Counted from the first letter of the stretch, positions 52,787 to 62,056 are shown. The stretch is DNA of 64,000 nt from Epsilonproteobacteria bacterium UBA4036 (GCA_002382325.1 DGAG01000007.1:186001-250000), one strand, 5' to 3'. Notes: generated by a model from the letters alone, not told the origin. Made by a program: numbers and translations.

Positions 52787-53173
52787 ATGATAAAAAATCC
52801 AAAAGATATTTTAGAGCAATGGATGCAAGCAGTTAATAATGGTGATGTGAAAACATTACTCAACTTATATAATAATCAAGCCGTACTAATTCCAACTTTT
52901 TCCAATAGAGTATTAAATACTCCCGATAAATTAAGAGACTATTTTGAGAAACTTGGAAGTCGAGAAGAACTTAGTATTGCACTGCATGAGAAGACATTAA
53001 TAGTGCAAGAATTACAAAAAGAATTTTTTTCACTGAGTGGCATTTACAATTGGCGTTTTGCTGTTGATGGAGAATTACTTAACTTTGAAGCTCGATTCAG
53101 TTACTTAATTGACCTTTCAAAAGAAAATCCCATTATGCACCATCATTCATCACAAATTCCTCGTATGTTGTAA
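52787..53173 (+). CDS. SnoaL/CaMKII-association-domain-like protein
   Basis: 128 residues with the NTF2-like pattern ILEQWMQAVNNGDVKTLLNLY, a long curved sheet, and the ending MHHHSSQIP, which resembles CaMKII-AD/DUF4440 proteins. No catalytic function can be assigned. It follows the QueD-like gene by 8 bp and is presumably under the same operator. The histidine cluster near the C-terminus could bind metal, but this is speculation. Confidence 0.75.
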   Translation: MIKNPKDILEQWMQAVNNGDVKTLLNLYNNQAVLIPTFSNRVLNTPDKLRDYFEKLGSREELSIALHEKTLIVQELQKEFFSLSGIYNWRFAVDGELLNFEARFSYLIDLSKENPIMHHHSSQIPRML

Positions 53174-53212
53174 ATAAAGTTACGGTAAATGTAAAAATAT
53201 TCTTGTTCATTC

Positions 53213-54031
53213 TCACTCACAGCTTTCGCTGTTTGCCAATCGTTTGAGTTCATCACAACTAAATCCTGCTTTTTTTCTGGCTTCAAAATTCAGCGATTGC
53301 TTTTTTTGAGTACTTCCAGGGTAAAACTCTTCTAAGAGTTTTAAGTAGGTTTGTTCGGGTTCAATTTGCTCTTCTTTACACGCATATTTAAACCATCGAT
53401 CCCCTTTTTGAACATGTGTAATCTCTTCTTCCAAAATAATGTTTAACGCTTCTAAAATAGCATAATTTGTCTCATCGGGATTGGATTTAAGTTTTTCCAT
53501 AATTTTAGGATTTTGATCCAAACCATTGGCTTCTAAATAGCGTGGGACAATTGCCATTCGACTCAAAAGAGTGGTGGTTTTTTTCATTGCTTCAAACAAA
53601 TTGGTATGAACTTCAAAATCGCCATACTGGTATCCCAAACGATGTAAGAGCTTTTCACACATCTTAAAATGTCGAATTTCATCTTCGGCAACCTCAAGCC
53701 AATCTGCGTAATATTCAAAAGGCAAATTCATAAAGCGATACGCAGCATCCAAAGCCAAATCCACCGCACAATACTCAATATGGCATATGGTGTGCAATAA
53801 CTTGGCTTTTCCTTCAACTGTATCAAAATATTTTCTTTGTTTTACCTCTTTGGGCAAAACAATTTTTAAAAAAGAGTCATAACTTGGTTTTTCTAAACCT
53901 AAAGGCAAATACTCTTTTTCAAATACGATTTCATTGTTTAAAAATTGTGTGTAAAAATAAGTAAAGGTATCAAACTTTTTTTGTGGGTTTTCTTCAAACA
54001 AAATAGTTTCTAAAGTTTTAAAATAGTACAC
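53213..54031 (-). CDS. DUF455 ferritin-like protein
   Basis: 272 residues. Four-helix ferritin-like ligand motifs are visible: HIEYCAVDLALDA, WLEVAEDEIRHF and LEEEITHVQKG. The start is GTG at 54031 with AGAGGT five bases upstream. DUF455 proteins are probable di-iron enzymes of unknown substrate, distantly like MiaE. It is convergent to the CaMKII-AD-like gene. Confidence 0.85.
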   Translation of the reverse strand: MYYFKTLETILFEENPQKKFDTFTYFYTQFLNNEIVFEKEYLPLGLEKPSYDSFLKIVLPKEVKQRKYFDTVEGKAKLLHTICHIEYCAVDLALDAAYRFMNLPFEYYADWLEVAEDEIRHFKMCEKLLHRLGYQYGDFEVHTNLFEAMKKTTTLLSRMAIVPRYLEANGLDQNPKIMEKLKSNPDETNYAILEALNIILEEEITHVQKGDRWFKYACKEEQIEPEQTYLKLLEEFYPGSTQKKQSLNFEARKKAGFSCDELKRLANSESCE

Positions 54032-54049
54032 TTAATACCTCTTTGTTAT

Positions 54050-54315
54050 GGGCACCACTAAAAATTAGAACGCCTATAAACGCCAAAGGAGTGTTTCTAG
54101 GTTAAAGAGTTTTAAAGTAGGACTACTTTAGTAATTCAAGTTAAAACTCTTTAAGATAGGAATACTCATTTGTCGCCCCAAGGGGTAGCACATTAAGGCA
54201 CAATCTTTTAAAAAAAAGAGTCTCGAATTAGCTACGGCTAGTCCTTCACCTCTTTTTTTTAAAACCTTATACCTTACTGTACTATTTATAGGTATTCTAA
54301 TTTTTAGTGGTACCC
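54050..54315. mobile_element. 266-bp element with 31-bp terminal inverted repeats and nested hairpins (MITE-like or structured RNA)
   Basis: The ends, 54050-54080 and 54285-54315, are inverted copies of GGG[CT]ACCACTAAAAATTAGAA..CCTATAAA with about three mismatches. Inside are a 14-bp perfect stem (54102-54115 with 54141-54154) that encloses AAAGTAG/CTACTTT, a short CCCC/GGGG palindrome (near 54177-54184), and a 15-bp stem (54206-54220 with 54250-54264) whose arms are A- and T-rich. No convincing gene lies within. It fills the gap between the DUF455 and MBL genes. The design fits a miniature inverted-repeat element or a folded RNA; no clear target-site duplication is seen. Confidence 0.6.
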
Positions 54316-54352
54316 TTAATATAATCAAGAATTTTATCGAATAAGGTTTAAA

Positions 54353-54946
54353 ATGGATATTAAAGTTAAGCCCATGGGCGATTATCAAACCAACTGCTAT
54401 ATTGTGAGCATTGAAAATAAAGATTTTATTATTGACCCAGGAGTAAACGCTGTTTCATGGGTGAAACAAAATGTTAAAAATCCTGTCGCCATTTTTAACA
54501 CACACGGACATTTTGACCATGTATGGAGCAATGCTGCTTTGCAAAAAGAGTTAAATCTTAAAATTTATTGCCCAAAAGAAGATGCTTTTATGTTACAAAA
54601 TGACCCATTTGGTTTTGGGATGCCTTCAAGCATACCTGATGTGCTTGTGCAACCCGATGAAGCATTTGATTTTGATGGCGTTAAAGTCAAATTTCATTTT
54701 TTCCCCGGGCACACTCCTGGTTGCAGCGCCATTGAAATCAACAATACTCTCTTTAGTGGGGATTTTATTTTTAATGGTTCCATTGGCAGAGTTGATTTTC
54801 CCTACTCCAGTCCTGATGATATGAAAAGCAGTTTACGCAAAATTTTATCGTGGGATAAAGATATGGTTATTTACCCTGGACATGGCTTAAATACGAAGTT
54901 GTCACAGGAAAAGAACTCTTTAAATAACTGGTTAAATTATTTGTAA
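54353..54946 (+). CDS. MBL-fold metallo-hydrolase (glyoxalase II-like)
   Basis: 197 residues with the HxHxDH motif (NTHGHFDHVW), the later HFFPGHTPGCSAIEI, SGDFIFNGSIGR and YPGHG. It has the short YcbL/GloB-like architecture. It probably hydrolyses glutathione-type thioesters or related substrates; which one cannot be told. It starts 38 bp after the inverted-repeat element. Confidence 0.88.
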   Translation: MDIKVKPMGDYQTNCYIVSIENKDFIIDPGVNAVSWVKQNVKNPVAIFNTHGHFDHVWSNAALQKELNLKIYCPKEDAFMLQNDPFGFGMPSSIPDVLVQPDEAFDFDGVKVKFHFFPGHTPGCSAIEINNTLFSGDFIFNGSIGRVDFPYSSPDDMKSSLRKILSWDKDMVIYPGHGLNTKLSQEKNSLNNWLNYL

Positions 54947-55002
54947 CAATTAAGCCTCGTTATGATAAAATCACGAACTATTCATCACAGGACGTCACAC
55001 AT

Positions 55003-56856
55003 ATGAAAAAAAGAATAATTGTACAATTTTCGATAATGATTATTTGCATTGCCCTTATCATTACATCGATGATTGCGTACAATTTACGTGAAACGGGGAT
55101 TAACTCTTCGATTAATACGGCTAAATCCATTTCAGAAGTGGTTAAAAATGGATTAACTTCCCATATGATTAATGGCAATATGGATCAAAGAGATACCTTT
55201 ATTAATTCCATTTCCAATATGTCCAACGTGAAGCAGCTTTGGTTTGTTCGTGCCAATGCAGTGACTGAACAATACGGTGCAGGTCAAGAAAATGAAAAAA
55301 TCAGAGACCAAATTGATAACCGTGTTATACGAACAGGAAAAATGGAGTATAAACTCTATGAAAACTTTGCAACCAATGAAACCATAATGCGAGTCACCAT
55401 TCCTTATTTGGCAAACACAGAAGGCAATGTAAACTGTCTTACTTGCCACAACGTTAAATACGGTGAAACACTGGGTGCCGTCTCCATTGAGTTGGATATT
55501 AACGATTTAAAACAAGTGGGATTGCAATCCATATATCTTTTAATTGGAATTACTTTAGGCAGTATGCTTTTGGTAATATTTATTACATCCAATATTTTAA
55601 AACCCTATATTCAACTTTTTGAAAAAATTGCCATCAGTATAAAAGAGGCGATTAATGGACGATTTATTCAAGTCAAAAAACCGTATAAACTCTCTTCGGA
55701 CATGGTATTGTTTACCGATGATTTTAATATGCTTTTAGAGAGCTACAAAGCCACTTTTGACGATATTGACAAAAAACTCAAATACTTTATTGGGCAAACC
55801 ACATCAAAAGAGAATAAAACCCCTTTAGATGAGTCAAAATTGATTATTACTAATTTATCAAATCTGTATCAATTTAAAAAAGAGATTGAACAAGACCAAA
55901 CCAAAGAAGAGATTTTTAATCGCTTGGTGCAAGTTTTGAGAAATCAATTTCATCAAAAACATTTTACGATTTATCAAACTAACCTCAAAGAAGAGACCAG
56001 AGAGATTGTCAGTCAAGTGGGTACGTTGAATTTTTGTTGTCCTTCGAATATGAGTAATCCCGCTTTATGTCGGAGTGCAAGAACCAACAATGATGTTGTT
56101 TCCGTTGATTTTCACAATCCCTGTCCTTGTTTTACACAAAGCGATTACTACTATTATTGCACCAGTACAAACATCAATAAAAACACCATTATTGTGATTA
56201 ACTTTGTACTTGAAACCAAAGAAGAGTTGCAATATGTCAAAGACAATATTGCTTTTATTAAAAGCTATATCAATGAAGCCGCTCCCTCTATTGAAGTTAA
56301 AATTCTTTTACAAGCATTAAAAGATTCTGCTTTTAGAGATGGATTAACGGGTCTTTACAATCGAAAATTCTTGGATGAGTATATTAAAAAAGCGCTTCCA
56401 CAAGTTTTAAGAGACAATAAAAAGTTAGCCGTATTGATGCTTGATATGGATCACTTTAAATCAGTCAATGATGAATACGGACATGATATTGGCGATTTGG
56501 TTTTAAAAGAGTTGGGCTATATTTTAATTCAAAATGTAAGAGAGTCCGACTTAGTCATCCGATTTGGAGGCGAAGAGTTTATTGTTATTTTAAATAACAT
56601 TGACAGCATTGAAAGTGCTTTACTTGTTGCCAATAAAATACGAGAGCAAGTGGCACAAAATGAGATTGATGTTTATGCCGGAACAAAACTTAGAAAAACC
56701 GTCAGTATTGGTCTTTCTATCTTCCCTGATGATGGAAAAACATTTGATGGTGTCTGTAAAAATGCAGATATTGCTCTTTATGAAGCAAAAAATAAAGGAC
56801 GTAATCAAGTGGTGGTTTTCAATGAGAGTCAAGTCAGTAGTATTGATCTATTTTAG
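55003..56856 (+). CDS. Membrane diguanylate cyclase with periplasmic CxxCH heme motif and cytoplasmic Cys cluster
   Basis: 617 residues. Transmembrane helices at about 6-26 and 176-197 flank a periplasmic domain with a c-type heme motif CLTCH (145-149), as in heme-PAS sensors. The cytoplasmic part has a GAF-like region with Cys345, 346, 356, 374, 376 and 386, then GGDEF with GGEEF at 522-526 and an RxxD inhibitory site at 513-516. It should make c-di-GMP in response to a redox or gas signal (inference). A degenerate GGDEF gene follows 8 bp later. Confidence 0.9.
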   Translation: MKKRIIVQFSIMIICIALIITSMIAYNLRETGINSSINTAKSISEVVKNGLTSHMINGNMDQRDTFINSISNMSNVKQLWFVRANAVTEQYGAGQENEKIRDQIDNRVIRTGKMEYKLYENFATNETIMRVTIPYLANTEGNVNCLTCHNVKYGETLGAVSIELDINDLKQVGLQSIYLLIGITLGSMLLVIFITSNILKPYIQLFEKIAISIKEAINGRFIQVKKPYKLSSDMVLFTDDFNMLLESYKATFDDIDKKLKYFIGQTTSKENKTPLDESKLIITNLSNLYQFKKEIEQDQTKEEIFNRLVQVLRNQFHQKHFTIYQTNLKEETREIVSQVGTLNFCCPSNMSNPALCRSARTNNDVVSVDFHNPCPCFTQSDYYYYCTSTNINKNTIIVINFVLETKEELQYVKDNIAFIKSYINEAAPSIEVKILLQALKDSAFRDGLTGLYNRKFLDEYIKKALPQVLRDNKKLAVLMLDMDHFKSVNDEYGHDIGDLVLKELGYILIQNVRESDLVIRFGGEEFIVILNNIDSIESALLVANKIREQVAQNEIDVYAGTKLRKTVSIGLSIFPDDGKTFDGVCKNADIALYEAKNKGRNQVVVFNESQVSSIDLF

Positions 56857-56864
56857 GACAGTAA

Positions 56865-57833
56865 ATGAATAATTTAATCGTAAACAGCATTAAGAAGTTT
56901 TTGGAAGTCAGCAGTTTGACCAATGATATTTACACCTATTTAAATTTTTATGATGAGCTAAGAGAACTCAAAGAAGTGAAGCTCATCTATAATGAGTTGC
57001 AAAAATGGTTTGAAAAAACATTTGATATTAAATCGTTAAAAATAACCATTTACTCCACAACTGACCACAGTAAAGAGATTGTATTTCAAAACTCTCCCGA
57101 TGAAGTTTATAAATGTGTTGCATTATGCAAACACTATAAAATTGATATGAATCCCAATTTGATTATTACTTTTTGTTTGGTATGTGATGATAAAACACAA
57201 CTTGAAAGTCTTACTAAAAAAGATGAATACATCAATACTCTTTTTTATATGGTTTCACCTCTTATTAGCAGTGTTTCATATCAAGAGTTGGTCAAAGAGC
57301 TAACCTTTAAAGACCCATTAACCAATGTCTACAATCGAAAGTTTTTGGTTGAACATTTAAATAAACTGTTACCTTTGGCTAAACGAGAAAATCGTAATAT
57401 CTCCTTTTTAATGGTCGGCATTGACCATTTTAAAGCCGTTATTGATGAGTTTGATTATGATATTGGGGACAAAGTTTTAATCAATCTTGCCACGATTTTA
57501 CAAAATAATGTTCGAGAGTCTGATTTGGTTGTACGTCTTGAAGCCGATGAATTTTTAATTGCCCTTATTGGGGTAACCAATCAAAAAGATGCCAAGTTTG
57601 TTGCACAAAAACTCGTTGATGCCTTTGCTCAAAGTGAAGTGGAAGTCACAACCGATGGACAAGTTCTTAAAAAGACTATTTGCGTGGGTGTGACACACTA
57701 CGATTATGAGACTAAAACGGTCGATGCTATCCTTAAAAATGCGGATATCTCTTTGTATGAAGCTCGAAATTTAGGAAGAGGTCAAATCAAAGAGTATTTC
57801 CCTGAATCTGAGACATGTGTGGAGTTATTTTAG
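56865..57833 (+). CDS. GAF-like/degenerate GGDEF protein
   Basis: 322 residues, soluble. The N-terminal half resembles the cytoplasmic sensory region of the preceding gene and keeps four cysteines (KCVALCKHY, TFCLVCDD). The C-terminal GGDEF-like domain has EADEF in place of GGDEF (RLEADEFLIALI), so cyclase activity is unlikely, although RESD at the inhibitory site is kept. It may bind c-di-GMP or heterodimerise with its neighbour. It ends in a perfect hairpin. Confidence 0.85.
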   Translation: MNNLIVNSIKKFLEVSSLTNDIYTYLNFYDELRELKEVKLIYNELQKWFEKTFDIKSLKITIYSTTDHSKEIVFQNSPDEVYKCVALCKHYKIDMNPNLIITFCLVCDDKTQLESLTKKDEYINTLFYMVSPLISSVSYQELVKELTFKDPLTNVYNRKFLVEHLNKLLPLAKRENRNISFLMVGIDHFKAVIDEFDYDIGDKVLINLATILQNNVRESDLVVRLEADEFLIALIGVTNQKDAKFVAQKLVDAFAQSEVEVTTDGQVLKKTICVGVTHYDYETKTVDAILKNADISLYEARNLGRGQIKEYFPESETCVELF

Positions 57834-57858
57834 AAAAAAAGCGTTACGCTTTTTTTCT
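57832..57858. terminator. Bidirectional terminator between GGDEF-like gene and cmoB
   Basis: AGAAAAAAAGCG and CGCTTTTTTTCT form a 12-bp perfect stem with loop TTA. It carries T runs in either direction and includes the stop codons of both convergent genes. Confidence 0.85.
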
Positions 57859-58758
57859 GGCTTTCATATAAACGCGCTTAGGAGCAGGATAGCCTTCAAC
57901 GGTTTTATTTTTATCGTTAGGATCTAAAAAGTCCTCTAAACTTTGATCAAATGACCAAGGTGTTTTTCGTTGCTCTTCACTTGTGGTTGTCGTAATTGCC
58001 AACACCTCAAACTCATCAAATCCTGCTCGGTCCAACCAATTTTTCAACGCATTTACCGTGGGAATAAAATAGATATTGGGAATTTTGGAGTAACGCTCTT
58101 TGGGTGTTAATGCCACTTCTTCATCACCATCAATCATAAATGTATCGATTAAAATTTCGCCTTTAGCATTCAGTCCTCGTGCCAGTGATTTAAGCGTACC
58201 AATAGGGTCGGGTCTGTGATACAACACACCTAACATAAAAATAAAATCAAATTTATGATTATAAATCTCTAAATGTTCCACTCCCAATTTTTCGTACTCA
58301 ATTTGCGATTGTACAAAGTGATTGACCATCTCAAATTGCAGCATGGTTAAAGGACTTGGGTCAAATCCAATGAGTCGTTTGGGTCTGTCTTCTAACATTC
58401 GAAACATATAATAGCCATTGTTGCATCCAATGTCCGCAACGACTTTGTTGGTCAAGTTAAAATGAGGTCGTATTAAATTGTATTTAATATTACTTTGCCA
58501 TTCACTGTCAATTTCTAAACCAAACAGTCGAAAAGGTCCCTTTCTCCAAGGAATCAATTTTTTAGCCGTTTGCACTAAGATTTCATACTCTTTAGGGGTT
58601 AAATCTTCTCTTTGCCCTACACTAAACCAATCATCATACCCAATCGTTAAATTCTCTTTTTTAATCTCAAACAGTTTTTGTAATTGATCGTACCAAGGCT
58701 TAACATTTTTCCACTCTAAGCACTGTTGTTTTTGTTTTTTAAGTTCTTCTAAGTTCAT
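57844..58758 (-). CDS. cmoB: tRNA U34 carboxymethyltransferase CmoB
   Basis: 304 residues with VVADIGCNNGYYMFRML (SAM site), LIGFDPSPLTMLQFE, MLGVLYHRPDPI and KNWLDRAGF, diagnostic of CmoB. It transfers a carboxymethyl group from carboxy-SAM to tRNA wobble uridine. CmoA is not in the window. The gene appears monocistronic, divergent from ccsBA. Confidence 0.95.
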   Translation of the reverse strand: MNLEELKKQKQQCLEWKNVKPWYDQLQKLFEIKKENLTIGYDDWFSVGQREDLTPKEYEILVQTAKKLIPWRKGPFRLFGLEIDSEWQSNIKYNLIRPHFNLTNKVVADIGCNNGYYMFRMLEDRPKRLIGFDPSPLTMLQFEMVNHFVQSQIEYEKLGVEHLEIYNHKFDFIFMLGVLYHRPDPIGTLKSLARGLNAKGEILIDTFMIDGDEEVALTPKERYSKIPNIYFIPTVNALKNWLDRAGFDEFEVLAITTTTSEEQRKTPWSFDQSLEDFLDPNDKNKTVEGYPAPKRVYMKARKKA

Positions 58759-58926
58759 TCGGAATTATATTAATAATTTCATAAAATACCGATTTATTGA
58801 TTTGCTAAAAGGATTTAAAACGATTTTTTTGCTATACTTTTGCTGCTTGCGTAAGTTAAAACACTACACAATTACTTCACGCTTAATTCGTTAGCATATG
58901 AATTATTATAATTATAAAGGATTCGT

Positions 58927-61650
58927 TTGAAAAAAATCAATGATATACTTTTTTCATATTGGACAATGGCAATATTATTGGTCATTTTAGCCCTAGGTGC
59001 TGCTGTTGCAACCTTTATTGAAAATGACTATGGAACTTCAACGGCCAGAGTTTTAGTTTACAATCATCTGTGGTATGAAACGGTGTTACTTTTAACCATC
59101 ATTAACCTTTGTGGAGTTATGTACAGAACTTCCATGTGGAAAAAACCTCCACGATTTTTATTTCACTTTGCTTTTGTGGTTATTTTATTGGGTTCAATTA
59201 TTACTCGATATGTCGGCTATGAAGGTATCATGCACATACGAGAAGGGCAAACTCAAAATCAAATGAGTTCTCTTGAACCTTATTTACAAGTAACGATTAA
59301 TCATAAAGGGAAATCATATTATCAAGAGTTTCCTATTGAGTTTTCAGCTTTAGGCAATGATTTCGATTTTAATGTTGAATTTGATGATAAAGTGTTAAAT
59401 TTACACTACAAAGATTACGTCTTTGCCAAACAAGACAAAGCAACAATGGGACTTTTAACCTTAAATGCCACTCTTGACAATGAAACCAAAGAGTACAAAC
59501 TCCCAGGGCAAAGAGGACAACAAGGACTTGAACGAGGCAACAGCTTTGGTGATACCACCGTTTTAATCCAATACGGGTCAAAAACACTCACCCTTCCTTT
59601 TGCCATTCATCTGCGTGATTTTCAACTCGAACGATACCCAGGCAGTATGTCACCCTCTTCTTATGCATCGGAAGTTACTGTTATAAAAGAGGATAAAGAA
59701 CAATACGATTATCGAATTTTTATGAACAATACGCTTAATGAAGGTAACTTCTTGTTCTTCCAAAGTTCATACGACATGGACGAGTTAGGTACTGTTCTTT
59801 CTGTGAACAACGATCCGGGAAAATGGCCAACCTATTTTGGATATTTTCTTTTAACTTTAGGATTAGTAATGAATTTTTTTGATAAAAAAAGCCGATTTTG
59901 GAAACTGACAAAATATTTAAAAGAGAAAAATATTGCGTCATTTATTTTAGCTATTGCCCTATTTTCTGGCATCAATAGCTATGCTAAAGAGTATGAGGAT
60001 GTTCAAGAGTATGTTAAAGAGTTCAAAGCCTCTTCTGCATTAACGGCACAAAAGTTTGGAAACTTAGCTGTTCAAACTTCACAAGGACGAATGAAACCCA
60101 TAGGGTCGTTAAACAAACAAATTTTAAATAAACTCAGTGGCAAAAATGAAATGTTTGGTATGGATTACAATCAAATTGTTTTGGGAATGCTCACACGTCC
60201 AGAGTATTGGCGGTTTGTTAAAATCATAAAAATCAAAACACCCAAACTCAAGCAGCTTATTGGTATTGATGAGAGTGAAAACTATATCTCTTTTTCCGAT
60301 GTTTTTAAAGACGGAAAATATCTTTTAATTGACCAAATCAATGAAGCCAACCGAATCAACCCCAACCAAAGAGGAACTTTTGAAAAAGATTTAATCCAAG
60401 TGGATGAACGACTCAATATTGCCTATTTGGTTTACAGCGGTGAATTATTTAAAATCTTTCCAAAACTTGAAGAGAACAATCACAAATGGTACACGCCTTT
60501 GTCGGCTATTCAAGAGTTTGAAAAGGACAATAAAATGGCCGTTGAAACCATGACCAAAGGACTTATTAATTATACCATCGTAGAAAACTGGGAGATGGCA
60601 AATCAATTTTTAGATCATATTGCAAATTATCAACAAAAAGTTGGGGCAAAAGTAATTCCTCATCAAACTCAAATGAAATATGAGTTGCTGTTTGACAAAA
60701 TTGATGTTTTCCCAAAACTGACATTAGCCTATGTTTTTTCAGGGTTTATTTTATTTATTGTCGCTTTTGCTTCAGTTTTCAATGAAAAATTAAAATCACG
60801 AACGATTACTTATATTTTCTTTGCTGTCTTAGCCGTACTCTTTGCTGTACACACTTTTGGAATGGGCTTAAGATGGTATGTGAGTGGTCATGCTCCGTGG
60901 AGTGATACATATGAATCACTGCTTTATATTTCGTGGTCAGCCATTTTTGCAGGAGTGGTCTTTTTTAGAAAATCTCTATTGGCATTGAGTGCTTCGGTGA
61001 TTGTGGCAGGGATTTTTATGTTTACCGCACACTTAAGCCATATTGACCCACAAATTACCAATTTAGTCCCCGTACTTAAATCATATTGGCTTACGATTCA
61101 CGTTTCTATTTTAACTGGTTCATATGGATTTTTAGGGTTAGGTGCTATTTTAGGATTTATGGCAATGTTACTCTTTATTTTTAGATCACCTCAAAGAAAA
61201 AATATTGATGAAACCATTAAACACATCACCACCATTAATGAAGTGTCGTTAATCATTGGTCTTGCTGCTTTAACCATTGGAAACTTCTTAGGGGGTGTTT
61301 GGGCAAATGAATCGTGGGGAAGATATTGGGGTTGGGATCCTAAAGAGACTTGGGCGTATGTGGCGATTGTAACGTATGTTTTAGTGTTACACTTACGACT
61401 CATTAAAGGACTTAACACCGCGTTTGTCTTTAGTGTGGCTTCACTGTTAGCCTTTTCAACAATTTTGATGACTTACTTTGGAGTAAACTTCTATTTATCA
61501 GGAATGCACTCTTACGCCACAGGAGACCCACTTCCTATTCCTACATGGGTGTATGTTTTAACCGTATTGGTGTTTGTAACTATTGCAGTTGCGTATAGAA
61601 AAAGAGATTTAAAAGACGGAGAGATTTGTACTGTACCTAAAGGTGAGTAG
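58927..61650 (+). CDS. ccsBA: Fused ResB-CcsA cytochrome c biogenesis protein (CcsBA)
   Basis: 907 residues. The N-terminal ResB/CcsB part (about 1-340) has several membrane helices and a large periplasmic loop; the C-terminal CcsA part has the heme-handling WWD segment WANESWGRYWGWDPKETWAYV and conserved histidines. It is the single-gene system II heme exporter/ligase, typical of Campylobacterota, needed for periplasmic c-type cytochromes. The start is TTG with AAAGGA upstream. An 80-nt leader follows TATACT (58833-58838). Confidence 0.94.
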   Translation: MKKINDILFSYWTMAILLVILALGAAVATFIENDYGTSTARVLVYNHLWYETVLLLTIINLCGVMYRTSMWKKPPRFLFHFAFVVILLGSIITRYVGYEGIMHIREGQTQNQMSSLEPYLQVTINHKGKSYYQEFPIEFSALGNDFDFNVEFDDKVLNLHYKDYVFAKQDKATMGLLTLNATLDNETKEYKLPGQRGQQGLERGNSFGDTTVLIQYGSKTLTLPFAIHLRDFQLERYPGSMSPSSYASEVTVIKEDKEQYDYRIFMNNTLNEGNFLFFQSSYDMDELGTVLSVNNDPGKWPTYFGYFLLTLGLVMNFFDKKSRFWKLTKYLKEKNIASFILAIALFSGINSYAKEYEDVQEYVKEFKASSALTAQKFGNLAVQTSQGRMKPIGSLNKQILNKLSGKNEMFGMDYNQIVLGMLTRPEYWRFVKIIKIKTPKLKQLIGIDESENYISFSDVFKDGKYLLIDQINEANRINPNQRGTFEKDLIQVDERLNIAYLVYSGELFKIFPKLEENNHKWYTPLSAIQEFEKDNKMAVETMTKGLINYTIVENWEMANQFLDHIANYQQKVGAKVIPHQTQMKYELLFDKIDVFPKLTLAYVFSGFILFIVAFASVFNEKLKSRTITYIFFAVLAVLFAVHTFGMGLRWYVSGHAPWSDTYESLLYISWSAIFAGVVFFRKSLLALSASVIVAGIFMFTAHLSHIDPQITNLVPVLKSYWLTIHVSILTGSYGFLGLGAILGFMAMLLFIFRSPQRKNIDETIKHITTINEVSLIIGLAALTIGNFLGGVWANESWGRYWGWDPKETWAYVAIVTYVLVLHLRLIKGLNTAFVFSVASLLAFSTILMTYFGVNFYLSGMHSYATGDPLPIPTWVYVLTVLVFVTIAVAYRKRDLKDGEICTVPKGE

Positions 61651-61713
61651 TAAATGGTGAGTGGTGAGTAGTAATTTCCTCCTACCACTCACTTCTTACC
61701 TCTTACTTCTCAC
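61642..61713. repeat. GTGAGTRGT-type short repeat cluster after ccsBA
   Basis: GGTGAGTAGTAA occurs at 61642-61653 and 61663-61674 with a variant between; the following 61684-61713 holds inverted, degenerate copies (TACCACTCACTTCTTACC). The ccsBA stop codon lies within the first copy. The halves can fold back on each other as a long imperfect hairpin, so it may also act as a terminator for both flanking genes. Confidence 0.6.
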
Positions 61714-62056
61714 ATAATTGGATTTTATCTTCTTTCGTCGTTATCATACACAAAAACTCATATTCACTGCCATAACAGGCTTCATACATATGATTCACCC
61801 CTGCTGGAATATAGATAAAATCCCCTGCTTTGGCATGATACTCTTCATTGCCCACAATCACTTTGGCTTCACCTTTTAAAACATATTGTTGATGTTGGAT
61901 TTCATTGGTGTGATTGGGCATGGAACCCTCTTTGGCTAACGTTACTTTTCGTACGATAAAATCTTTGTCTTCTTTAGGTGTTAGCACCGCAATAGAAGCA
62001 TTGACTGTTTTAGGAATACAACTTTTTTCAAAATTATTTGAACTTTGGCAATACAT
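61703..62056 (-). CDS. Single-domain cupin protein
   Basis: 117 residues with the cupin motifs HTNEIQHQQYVLKGEAKVIV and AGDFIYIPAGVNHMY, plus three or four scattered cysteines. Metal binding by the histidines is likely. Small cupins of this kind have many roles and none can be assigned. It lies 49 bp after the protoglobin-PsiE gene on the same strand. Confidence 0.82.
   Translation of the reverse strand: MYCQSSNNFEKSCIPKTVNASIAVLTPKEDKDFIVRKVTLAKEGSMPNHTNEIQHQQYVLKGEAKVIVGNEEYHAKAGDFIYIPAGVNHMYEACYGSEYEFLCMITTKEDKIQLCEK

Noticed and set aside
54176..54250. Possible tRNA-like stretch with GGGGTAGCAC and GGCTAGTCC within the element
   Set aside because: No acceptor stem, T-loop GTTC consensus or anticodon arm can be formed; pairing is with other parts of the element.
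54128..54388. An 86-codon reverse-strand frame across the inverted-repeat element
   Set aside because: It runs through the hairpin arms and the start of the MBL gene, has low-complexity composition and no plausible ribosome binding site; explained better as a by-product of the element.
58759..58926. Possible riboswitch or small RNA in the ccsBA leader
   Set aside because: Only an imperfect GCGTAAG/CTTCACGC pairing is visible; not enough to support a defined RNA element.
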